Program-made: the position numbers and the translations under genes | In this document: positions 41,297-48,776 of the stretch, in pieces | Position numbering within the stretch: the first letter of the stretch is position 1 | Layout of the letters: each line of letters begins with the position of its first letter | Source: Celeribacter marinus | Lineage (GTDB): Bacteria; Pseudomonadota; Alphaproteobacteria; Rhodobacterales; Rhodobacteraceae | Assembly (NCBI RefSeq): GCF_001308265.1 | Contig: NZ_CP012023.1 | Coordinates: 496,001 to 560,000 of the forward strand | DNA: 64,000 nt | Direction: 5' to 3' | Notes under the pieces: model-generated | Seen by the model: the letters and a program-made list of their open reading frames with translations, nothing else | What the model was told of the DNA's origin: nothing | The model's database searches: none

Positions 41297-41329
41297 AAAA
41301 CGCCGCTCCCTATCGGGGCGGCGTTTTTC
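41297..41329. terminator. Bidirectional terminator between ialB and the KAS gene
   Basis: AAAACGCCGCTCC and GGGGCGGCGTTTT pair (one G-T) around a short loop, with T on the plus side and A's on the other. It can serve both ialB and the convergent ketoacyl synthase gene. Confidence 0.85.
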
Positions 41330-41358
41330 GTTTCAGATCAAATCATTAAGGCAATAAC

Positions 41359-42570
41359 TTAACTGGCTTTGCGCAGCGCTATAACCGCATTCAGCCCGCC
41401 AAACGCAAAGGCGTTAGACAGCACAACATCTACCGATGCATCGCGCGCCTCATTGGGCACCACGTCAAGTGCACATTCGGGATCCGGCTCCTCATAGTTG
41501 ATCGTCGGCGCAATCACCCCGTCCTTAAGGGCCATGATGCACGCCAAAAGCTCAACAGCCCCCGTGCCGCCAATCAAATGCCCGTGCATGGACTTCGTCG
41601 ATGAAATCATAATGTTATCCGCATGATGGCCGAGGGCATCGGCCACCGCCGCGCATTCGGTTTTATCGTTGGCCGCCGTTCCGGTGCCATGCGCATTGAT
41701 ATAACCGACCTCTTCGGGATTGACCTTGGCATCTTGCATGGCGCCCGCGATGGCGCGGGCCGCCCCCTGTTTGGACGGCATCACGATGTCCGAGGCGTCC
41801 GAAGTCATCGAGAACCCGATCACTTCGGCCAAAATCACGGCACCACGTTTTTGCGCGTGCTCATAGTCCTCGAACACGAACACCGCAGCACCCTCCCCTT
41901 GGACCATGCCGTTGCGGTTGAGCGAAAACGGACGACAAGCGTCTTTCGACATCACACGCAAGCCTTCCCATGCCTTCACCCCGCCAAAGCATAGCATCGA
42001 TTCCGAGCCGCCCGTGACCATCGCCGTGGCCATGCCGCACCGGATCATATTGAACGCTTGGCCCATAGCGTGGTTGGAGGACGCACAGGCCGTAGCCACG
42101 GTAAAGGACGGGCCTTTGAGGTTGTATTCCATGCTAACGTGACTGCATCCGGCATTGTTCATCAGCTTCGGCACCACAAACGGGTGAACACGGTTTTTAC
42201 CCTCTTCATAGACCATGCGGTAATTGTCGTCTTGTGTGGTTAGACCACCGCCAGACGTGCCCAAGATGACGCCCGAATGTGCCGCGAGATCACCGACGAA
42301 TTCCAAACCCGACTGGCCAATCGCCTCTTTCGCGGCGACCAGTGTGAATTGGGTAAACCGGTCATAGAGCACCATTTGTTGGCGGTTGAAACGTCCCGTG
42401 GCATCCCAATCGTGGATTTGGCCACCAATTTTGATTGCCAAACGGTCAACGTCACGAAAGTTCAGCTCGGAAATACCGCACTTTCCCTCTCGCATCGCCT
42501 CCAAGGTCGCATCAACCGTCAGGCCAAGCGCGTTGACCGTGCCCGCGCCCGTTATGGCCACACGCCTCAT
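41359..42570 (-). CDS. Beta-ketoacyl-ACP synthase (KAS II-like)
   Basis: A condensing enzyme of 403 residues with the KAS I/II catalytic triad C162 (TVATACASSNHA), H294 (YINAHGTGTAANDKTE) and H329 (SMHGHLIGGTGAVE). It is probably not the housekeeping FabF: it is coupled by ATGA to an unusual ACP gene, with lpxD upstream. That suggests elongation of a special acyl chain, possibly one destined for lipid A. This is inference from context; the acyl substrate cannot be read from sequence. The terminator shared with ialB lies 30 bases after the stop. Confidence 0.88.
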   Translation of the reverse strand: MRRVAITGAGTVNALGLTVDATLEAMREGKCGISELNFRDVDRLAIKIGGQIHDWDATGRFNRQQMVLYDRFTQFTLVAAKEAIGQSGLEFVGDLAAHSGVILGTSGGGLTTQDDNYRMVYEEGKNRVHPFVVPKLMNNAGCSHVSMEYNLKGPSFTVATACASSNHAMGQAFNMIRCGMATAMVTGGSESMLCFGGVKAWEGLRVMSKDACRPFSLNRNGMVQGEGAAVFVFEDYEHAQKRGAVILAEVIGFSMTSDASDIVMPSKQGAARAIAGAMQDAKVNPEEVGYINAHGTGTAANDKTECAAVADALGHHADNIMISSTKSMHGHLIGGTGAVELLACIMALKDGVIAPTINYEEPDPECALDVVPNEARDASVDVVLSNAFAFGGLNAVIALRKAS

Positions 42571-42833
42571 GTCTTTTGTGCTTTGATCAGGCTCGTGACG
42601 GCATCCACGATCGAGGCCACCGAGGAGATATCAAAATCGGATTGCTCAGGCTCGTTGGCATTGAACGGCACCGAGATGTCAAAGGCTTCTTCAATCGCGA
42701 AAATGCTTTCAACAAGGCCAAGACTATCAATCCCCAGATCGGCCAAGGATTGGTCCATCGACACGTCAGACGTTTCCAGAACAGCCTGTTCCGCGATGAT
42801 TTCGATGATCTGTTCTTTCACATCTTGTGACAT
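42567..42833 (-). CDS. Specialised acyl carrier protein
   Basis: An 88-residue acidic ACP beginning MSQDVKEQIIEIIAEQ at 42833 (GGAGG five bases upstream). A longer ORF from 42908 is rejected. The phosphopantetheine Ser is S37 in DLGIDSLGLVESIFAIEE. It differs from housekeeping AcpP by a ten-residue acidic insert after helix II (NANEPEQSDFDISS), so it is probably a dedicated carrier. AcpXL of Rhizobium, which carries the very long lipid A acyl chain, has a comparable longer loop, but the sequences are not clearly the same. It overlaps the KAS gene and follows lpxD by 117 bases. Confidence 0.87.
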   Translation of the reverse strand: MSQDVKEQIIEIIAEQAVLETSDVSMDQSLADLGIDSLGLVESIFAIEEAFDISVPFNANEPEQSDFDISSVASIVDAVTSLIKAQKT

Positions 42834-42950
42834 TGACGCCTCCGGTCCTGAAATTCCGTTTGATTTAGTCTGTCTTGGCCCGTTTTTAAACAGGTTTTTG
42901 TAACGCATGGATGTAACGCTGCGGCCTTGACCCCGACATTGCTGTGCGCT

Positions 42951-44021
42951 TTAGCTGTCTTTTCGAGATAGCTTTGCCAGTGCGCGTGGCAAACGGCGCA
43001 GCGCCTTATACATATCGATATGGGTTTGCATCGCCACCGCAGGGTAGCCCATCATCGAGCGCCCTTTAGGAACATTCGACAATACACCCGAGCCAGCACC
43101 GATAATTGCGCCCGATCCGATAGTGATATTGTCCGCAGCGCCTGCTTGACCGGCCATAACAACGTAGTCGCCGATCACCGTGGAGCCTGCCACGCCAACC
43201 TGACCACATAACAAACAATGCGCGCCAACGATAACGTTATGGCCAATGTGCACTTGGTTATCCAGTTTACTACCATGACCGATCCGCGTGGGCCTGATGG
43301 TGCCTTGGTCAATGGTGACGTTTGCGCCGATTTCCACATCATCGCCAATGACCACACCGCCAATAGAGGCAATCCGCTGCCATGCTTGGCCCTGCGCATC
43401 GACGGACGCGCCAAGGGTTTCGCGGGCCTGCTCGACATGGCTTCTCTCAACCGTAACGAATGAAAAACCGTCCGACCCGATCACCGCCCCCGCTTGGATG
43501 ATGACACGGTCCCCGATGTGCGCGCGGGCGGCGATTTTAGCCCCTGCGTGGATTAGCGCATCGTCGCCAATTTGGACGCCAGACCCGATGCTGACCTGTG
43601 GTGCAATCATGGCGCGCGCACCGAGTTTTGCGTGCGCCCCGATGACGACAAGCGGACCGATGGTGGCCCCCGCGCCAATGTGCGCCGTGGGATGGATCAC
43701 CGCAGAGGGGTGGATTCCGTCCTCAAGTCCGATCCCCGCATCAAACGCCGCCGTAATACCCGCCATGGCCAAGCGCCCACGCCCGACCAGAATGGCGGCC
43801 TCAAGGCCAAGGGACTGCCAATCGGCATCGGCCCAGAGCACGGCCGCACGCGCGCCGCCCTCTTTGAGGCTATCCGCAAACCGAGGATCCATCGCAAGCG
43901 CCAGATCCCCCGCCCCCGCATCGCGCGGCTCACAGGCGCGCATCACGCATAGATCGCCGTTGCCCCCAAAAGGAGCACCAAGCTGTCGCGCCAAATCAGC
44001 GATGGTAATGGACCGTGTCAT
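42951..44021 (-). CDS. lpxD: UDP-3-O-acylglucosamine N-acyltransferase LpxD
   Basis: LpxD adds the N-linked 3-hydroxyacyl chain in lipid A synthesis, using acyl-ACP. The 356 residues have an N-terminal uridine-binding domain (1-100). A left-handed beta-helix of hexapeptide repeats follows (IHPSAVIHPTAHIGAGATIG and on), with the catalytic His in the KLDNQVHIGHNVIVGAH turn and a C-terminal helical extension. Most relatives encode lpxD between ompH and fabZ; here it is 27 kb away, next to an ACP and a ketoacyl synthase. A terminator separates it from the L,D-transpeptidase upstream. Confidence 0.95.
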   Translation of the reverse strand: MTRSITIADLARQLGAPFGGNGDLCVMRACEPRDAGAGDLALAMDPRFADSLKEGGARAAVLWADADWQSLGLEAAILVGRGRLAMAGITAAFDAGIGLEDGIHPSAVIHPTAHIGAGATIGPLVVIGAHAKLGARAMIAPQVSIGSGVQIGDDALIHAGAKIAARAHIGDRVIIQAGAVIGSDGFSFVTVERSHVEQARETLGASVDAQGQAWQRIASIGGVVIGDDVEIGANVTIDQGTIRPTRIGHGSKLDNQVHIGHNVIVGAHCLLCGQVGVAGSTVIGDYVVMAGQAGAADNITIGSGAIIGAGSGVLSNVPKGRSMMGYPAVAMQTHIDMYKALRRLPRALAKLSRKDS

Positions 44022-44125
44022 AGCGTCTCCAAGGCAAGTGTTACCAAGGACATACGGGGTTTGGCAGGTTTTGAAAAGCTCTGGCGTCTCACGCCATGTA
44101 AAGTGCGCCCTTAACCACCGTCACG

Positions 44126-44155
44126 AAAAAGGGCGCCCAAATTGGGGCGCCCTTT
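44126..44155 (-). terminator. Rho-independent terminator after L,D-transpeptidase
   Basis: On the minus strand AAAGGGCGCCC and GGGCGCCCTTT form an 11-bp stem with a six-base loop and TTTTT after it. It lies 20 bases beyond the L,D-transpeptidase stop and isolates lpxD. Confidence 0.9.
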
Positions 44156-44174
44156 GCAATCATGGTGTCTTGGC

Positions 44175-45824
44175 TCAGCCGCCGACAGCGCGCAACTGAA
44201 CGCCCTGTTTTTGAAGCGCCGCCCAGATTTTGGCATCGCGTCCATACACATCACGGCGGTATTCCATCCCGCCATTTGGCACCGCAATCGCCGTGCGGTA
44301 TTCGATATGCACCGGCACCTGATCGTCCAAGGGAACAACACTTTCGATGCCCGTTTTCAGATGCGCATGAAACAATCCCTCAGGATCATTGGTTTGCTTT
44401 GACAACAGCTCATAGGCAAATTCGAACGGCTGATGCAGACGGATACAGCCGTGGCTAAACGCACGCGTCTCGCGCCCGAACAGTGCCTTTGCGGGCGTGT
44501 CGTGCAAGTAGATGTTGTATTTGTTCGGAAATATGAACTTTACGAGGCCAAGAGCGTTCCCATCCGAGGGCGGCTGCTTGAGCGAGAACGGGAAAGTGCT
44601 TGCGGAGTAGGCATTAAAGTTGACAGCAGAGCGCGGCACCGTCCGGCCCCGATTGTCCACCACCCGCAAATGGCCCGCCGCATTGGCGTTCTTTTGCAAC
44701 AACGGCAGGTATTCTTTGGTGGCAATCGAGCGCGGCACGTTCCACGTCGGGTTGATCACCATATGCTCCATGACATCGGAGAACTCAGGTGTGCGGCGAT
44801 CACCATCTGCCGCACCCACGACCGAGCGAGTGCTAAAGGTGACGCGATCATTATCAATGATCTTTGCCGTGAAATCGGTGATATTGACGCGGATGTGACG
44901 CTTACCAAGCGGCATGTTGATCCACCGCTCGCGCTCAAGCGCCACAAGCACGGATGTGAGGCGTTCAGCAGGTTCGACATTCATCTCGCGAATAGTGCCG
45001 TCCCCCGCCACGCCGTCCGCCGCCAAACCGTGGCGCAACTGAAACTGCTGCACCGCTTTTTGCATCGCACCGTCATAGCTTGCCGCCGCAGACCGTGGCA
45101 AATAGCCCATGGAGATCAAACGGTTGCGCAAAATAACCACGCCGTTTCCGGAGGCACCGGGTTCGTATTTGCCACTTGGCACCTGTTGGCCCCAACCGCC
45201 CGAGCCAAGCTGTTTTTCAAGGGTAGCTTTTTCCTTGAGAAGGCGCGCATATTCAGGTGAGGACGGGATCAGTTTGCGCAGGTAGCCCGCCGGATTTGAC
45301 TTCGTGAAATTGGTGAGCACATCGATGGCATCGCGGTAAGGAACCTGACGCACAATGCCACTGTCAATCTTTGACGGGATCAACTGACCCGTTTGCATGT
45401 CGCGGGCATAATCGAGGAAGAGCTGTGCCATTTGCACTTCGGCGCGGCCCAGATCACGGTCCGACTTGATCGAGCGCAGATTGGCCTCCAACAGCGTGGT
45501 ATCATAGGGGGCAAGCCCATGTGCGGGCGCATCGCGCAAGGCGCGCACCAATGCCGTGCGCCGCGAACTGGCCCGTGATGACGTGTCGGCAAACACCGGC
45601 TTGTACCCTGTCGCGCGGTAGAATTCCGACAGATCCTTTGACTTTGACGCCGCCTCCGCGATGGATTGCATCAACGCCGTCACTTGTTGCGCCGCCGCAC
45701 CCGAGGGCACGATCGCCGTTGATAAAAGCGCAAGCGCCATGAGCACACGCAGTGCGTTTGCAATTTTACCCGTCCGCAACGCGCCAAACGCGACATTGGA
45801 CCGGAGAACCGGATACAAAACCAT
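44175..45824 (-). CDS. YcbB-like L,D-transpeptidase
   Basis: An exported 549-residue enzyme that should form 3-3 cross-links in peptidoglycan. An N-terminal signal or anchor (LRVLMALALLSTAIVPSG) is followed by a helical scaffold (60-220). A peptidoglycan-binding domain (about 225-285: GNGVVILRNRLISMGYLP) precedes the YkuD catalytic domain, with C460 in the SHGCIRL motif. The ATG at 45824 is preferred to a TTG four codons earlier. It is divergent from a YcbK-like peptidase, the same pair order as ycbB-ycbK in E. coli. It ends at a terminator. Confidence 0.92.
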   Translation of the reverse strand: MVLYPVLRSNVAFGALRTGKIANALRVLMALALLSTAIVPSGAAAQQVTALMQSIAEAASKSKDLSEFYRATGYKPVFADTSSRASSRRTALVRALRDAPAHGLAPYDTTLLEANLRSIKSDRDLGRAEVQMAQLFLDYARDMQTGQLIPSKIDSGIVRQVPYRDAIDVLTNFTKSNPAGYLRKLIPSSPEYARLLKEKATLEKQLGSGGWGQQVPSGKYEPGASGNGVVILRNRLISMGYLPRSAAASYDGAMQKAVQQFQLRHGLAADGVAGDGTIREMNVEPAERLTSVLVALERERWINMPLGKRHIRVNITDFTAKIIDNDRVTFSTRSVVGAADGDRRTPEFSDVMEHMVINPTWNVPRSIATKEYLPLLQKNANAAGHLRVVDNRGRTVPRSAVNFNAYSASTFPFSLKQPPSDGNALGLVKFIFPNKYNIYLHDTPAKALFGRETRAFSHGCIRLHQPFEFAYELLSKQTNDPEGLFHAHLKTGIESVVPLDDQVPVHIEYRTAIAVPNGGMEYRRDVYGRDAKIWAALQKQGVQLRAVGG

Positions 45825-46411
45825 AAAAGCCCCCAAAAGAAATATTATCAGTCATCGTAAATAGCAGTCCTAAAACTCTATCCGATAACCCCCGCCCGCG
45901 TGAAGTGTCATCACAACACATTCCCCATACAACCGCGTGATGCTGTCCCTTTGGTCACAATCTGGCGTAAAAATCGCGCCCCGCGACACGAAAGCCTTGA
46001 CCCCGCGCAATCGGCAACTCTGACATCGCCTGCGCGCCATTCGCATCTAAAGTGTTCAAGTGTAATCGAAATTCGCCTCACTGTGGCCACATGAGCGCCG
46101 CGCAAGCAGCACTGTGTGCGCAAATTCCTGCCGATTTTGGCTGTTTTAACCAAGTTGGGGAAACTGATGCTTGGCCGGAGAATCACTTCGTGTCATAAGA
46201 TCGGTACGGTTCGGGGCGCATGTGTGCCGCACCACACGACATATCGCCGACACTGCCATGTCGCGCCCCGCAACGGCCACGTTTATCATGCGCAACATGA
46301 TACGGATCAAGGTTTGAGCGGGAAACATGATTAAGGATACCGCAATAAGCGGTGCATTAAAATGAAACCGCGTGAGGCGGGACTAAGGTAAGCGACGGGA
46401 CGCTAGTAGAT
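45825..46411. other. Divergent promoter region of ldt and YcbK-like gene
   Basis: These 587 bases lie between two divergent wall-enzyme genes. I see no convincing gene, tRNA or terminator. On the minus strand TTAGGA and GATAAT 18 bases apart, close to the transpeptidase start, could be its promoter. A GTG-start 72-codon frame at 46116 has no ribosome site. The unusual length leaves room for regulation or a missed small RNA. Confidence 0.45.
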
Positions 46412-46981
46412 ATGACGAAGACAGGTTCTAACGTGATTTCGCGGCGCGGTGTTTTGCGCGGCTTCGCAGCAGCTTCCCTTTGTGCAGCTCCAGTATACGC
46501 CAACGCGGCCGGTTTCCTGCGCGGCTCCGGTGACATTCGACGCATCCGCATGTATTCAGGTCGCACCGGCGAAAGCATGGACACGATCTATTGGATCGAA
46601 GGCGAATACATCCAAGAAGCGCTCAAAGAAGTGACCTACTTCATGCGCGACTGGCGCAACGACAAACTCAAATCCATCGACGCGCGCACCGTAGATATCA
46701 TGGCGGCCGCACATGGGTTGATGGATGCAAATGAGCCCTACTTGCTCTTGTCGGGCTATCGCTCCCCCGAGACCAATTCGATGTTGCGCTCGCGCTCAAG
46801 TGGCGTTGCCAAAAATTCCCTTCACCTCAAAGGTCAGGCCGCCGATTTGCGCCTGAAATCGCGCTCCGTGAACCAAATGGCTCAAGCGGCACAATCGTGC
46901 TCGGCGGGCGGCGTTGGCAAGTATCGCGGATCGAACTTTGTCCACATGGATTGTGGCGTTGTGCGCAGCTGGAACGGCTAA
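46412..46981 (+). CDS. DUF882 (YcbK-like) M15-family peptidase, Tat-exported
   Basis: A 189-residue exported zinc peptidase-fold protein. The N-terminus carries a twin-arginine motif, SRRGVLRGFAAAS, ending near YANAAG. The DUF882/peptidase M15 domain has LLLSGYRSPETNSML and the metal ligands in HLKGQAADLR and FVHMDCG. E. coli YcbK (MepK) cuts 3-3 cross-links, and this gene lies divergent from an L,D-transpeptidase that makes them. Opposing roles are therefore likely (inference). A terminator follows. Confidence 0.88.
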   Translation: MTKTGSNVISRRGVLRGFAAASLCAAPVYANAAGFLRGSGDIRRIRMYSGRTGESMDTIYWIEGEYIQEALKEVTYFMRDWRNDKLKSIDARTVDIMAAAHGLMDANEPYLLLSGYRSPETNSMLRSRSSGVAKNSLHLKGQAADLRLKSRSVNQMAQAAQSCSAGGVGKYRGSNFVHMDCGVVRSWNG

Positions 46982-47014
46982 CCGCGCACACGCAAACAGT
47001 GACACTAAATGATG

Positions 47015-47037
47015 AGGCACCTTCGGGTGCCTTTTTT
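47015..47037 (+). terminator. Rho-independent terminator after YcbK-like gene
   Basis: AGGCACC-TTCG-GGTGCCT, a UUCG tetraloop hairpin, followed by TTTTT. Confidence 0.9.
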
Positions 47038-47131
47038 CTTGGCCTATACAAACTTTCGTATCGTTTCGACTTACCTTTAGGGGCGCAATGTGGCTCTATG
47101 TGCGTCTTATTTGGTAAACTTGGGGGGCGTT

Positions 47132-48031
47132 ATGAGCCTTGTAAAAACACTTGCAAAAGTTGCTGTCGGCATGGCTGTCGCCAAAGGCGTTGGCGGCATG
47201 ATGAATTCGGGCGGCGCATCACGCCAAGCCAGCTCTGGCGGTGGCCTTGGCGATTTGCTTGGTCAACTCACAGGCGGTGGTGGCGCGTCATCGGGTGGCA
47301 TCGGCGATTTGCTCGGCCAACTTGGTGGCGGATCGAAAGCCAGCTCTGGTGGCGGCCTTGGTGACTTACTCGGCCAACTCGGCGGCATGGGAGGCACAGC
47401 CAAAAGTGGCGGCGGCATGGGCGATTTGCTTGGCCAACTCACAGGTGGCTCCACCTCGGGCGGCGGCTTGCAAGGCATGCTTGGTCAAATCATGGCCGGT
47501 CAAGCGGGCGGCAAAAGTGCCGGTGGGCTTGGCGGTCTGCTCGATGGTTTGTCGCAGTCTTCGCGCCCTGGCCAAGGCATCGCGGCGCGCGCGCCCGAAC
47601 ACGGCTCTGGCTCATTCGGGGATCTGATCAATCAAACCCTCGCAGGAGGCACACCTACCCACGCCCACGCCCCCGAACAAGAAGAGCAAGCGGCGGTGAT
47701 GCTGCGCGCCATGATCCAAGCCGCGAAATCTGACGGGCGCATTGATGGCGATGAGCAAAAGACACTCATGGAACACTTGGGCGATATCGACGCGCAGGAG
47801 ATGGAATTCATCAACGATGAGCTTTCAAAACCCATCGATATCAACGGATTGGCCCGCGATGTGCCGCGTGGCGCAGAACAGCAGGTCTATCTGATGTCCC
47901 TCATGGCGATTGATCTGGATAGCCAAAAAGAAGCGCAGTACCTCCACGCCTTTGCGCAATCTTTGAACCTGTCTCAGGCGCAAGTGAACGCCGTACACGA
48001 TCACCTCGGCGTGCAACCACTTTACACCTAA
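47132..48031 (+). CDS. DUF533 protein with glycine-rich repeats
   Basis: A 299-residue protein beginning MSLVKTLAKVAVGMAVAKG (ATG at 47132, G-rich site upstream); a longer ORF from 47090 is rejected. Residues 34-120 hold five imperfect copies of SSGGGLGDLLGQL, and further Gly/Ser-rich sequence continues to about 175. Residues 195-299 are the DUF533 (TerB-like) helical domain: AAVMLRAMIQAAKSDGRIDG, then DEQKTLMEHLG and YLMSLMAIDLDSQKEAQYLH. E. coli YebE is a relative. The N-terminal hydrophobic start may insert in the membrane. Function unknown. Confidence 0.82.
   Translation: MSLVKTLAKVAVGMAVAKGVGGMMNSGGASRQASSGGGLGDLLGQLTGGGGASSGGIGDLLGQLGGGSKASSGGGLGDLLGQLGGMGGTAKSGGGMGDLLGQLTGGSTSGGGLQGMLGQIMAGQAGGKSAGGLGGLLDGLSQSSRPGQGIAARAPEHGSGSFGDLINQTLAGGTPTHAHAPEQEEQAAVMLRAMIQAAKSDGRIDGDEQKTLMEHLGDIDAQEMEFINDELSKPIDINGLARDVPRGAEQQVYLMSLMAIDLDSQKEAQYLHAFAQSLNLSQAQVNAVHDHLGVQPLYT
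47231..47491 (+). repeat. In-frame tandem repeats in the DUF533 gene
   Basis: Five imperfect units coding GGGLGDLLGQL (spaced by about 15-20 codons) with recurrent DNA such as GGCGATTTGCTTGG. Unit number is likely to vary between strains by slippage (inference). Confidence 0.8.
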
Positions 48032-48052
48032 GCGCGCCCGACACCGAAACAC

Positions 48053-48086
48053 ATAGGGCGGCCTCAATGCGGGGCCGCCCTATTTT
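48053..48086. terminator. Bidirectional terminator between DUF533 and cytochrome b genes
   Basis: ATAGGGCGGCC and GGCCGCCCTAT form an 11-bp stem with a nine-base loop and TTTT. It is placed between convergent genes. Confidence 0.8.
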
Positions 48087-48104
48087 GTCTCATCCGAAAC
48101 TGCC

Positions 48105-48776
48105 TTATTCAGCGGCCTCACGCGGCTTTAACCGGTTTGGCTCATTGGCCTCTAAATAGGCCTCCTGCGCGTCCGTCAAATCCACCTCGTCGTACCCCGT
48201 CACCATCGGCTTAACATGGGCGCGAAACCCGTGTCCTGTGGTCAACAGATAGACATGCACGATCACAAAGGCGAAAATCACATAGGCCGCAATTAGGTGC
48301 AGATTGCGCACGATCCCTAAAATCAACGTGGCCTGTGATCCGCCATCCCAAACATTGTACGTCAAGTATACAAGGCCCGAGATCCAGATTGCGGGGAACA
48401 CAAACCACTTTAACCCGAAGTATGTCGCGGCCTGAAGCGGGTTATGCTTGCGCCAATATTGCTTTTTATACGGCGCTTCCTCTCCCTTGAATATCCCGTA
48501 GGCATAGTAGCGCGCAGTTTCCAACGCCCCCTCGACCTTAGGGATAAACTGTCGCCACGCGCCGGTAGTGAACAGCCAGAAGGTTGCGAAAACCCACACG
48601 ACCAGCAACACAAGCGCGGCAATGGTATGCAACATGACCGCGGGGCCAAACGGGATCAAATGATGCACCCCGTTGAGGCCAAGCCCCGTGACCATCAACA
48701 CCGCGATCAAGAGCGCCTGAACCCAGTGCCATGCCCGCTCGAACCGTGGATAGACCTTAACAATACGGCGTGTCAT
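48105..48776 (-). CDS. Di-haem cytochrome b (hydrogenase/thiosulfate reductase type)
   Basis: A 223-residue inner-membrane cytochrome b with four spans: about 17-40, 48-70, 120-140 and 160-182. Candidate haem ligands are His in FERAWHWVQ, MLHTIAALV, LHLIAAYV and IVHVYLL. Such subunits pass electrons between the quinone pool and a periplasmic partner. The partner is clear: its start overlaps the stop of the octahaem cytochrome c gene by ATGA. No molybdopterin enzyme or hydrogenase is nearby. The direction of electron flow cannot be told from sequence. Confidence 0.88.
   Translation of the reverse strand: MTRRIVKVYPRFERAWHWVQALLIAVLMVTGLGLNGVHHLIPFGPAVMLHTIAALVLLVVWVFATFWLFTTGAWRQFIPKVEGALETARYYAYGIFKGEEAPYKKQYWRKHNPLQAATYFGLKWFVFPAIWISGLVYLTYNVWDGGSQATLILGIVRNLHLIAAYVIFAFVIVHVYLLTTGHGFRAHVKPMVTGYDEVDLTDAQEAYLEANEPNRLKPREAAE

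Noticed and set aside
46116..46334. 72-codon plus-strand frame in the ldt/YcbK gap
   Set aside because: GTG start without a Shine-Dalgarno; the second half is His/Cys/Arg-rich and not protein-like.
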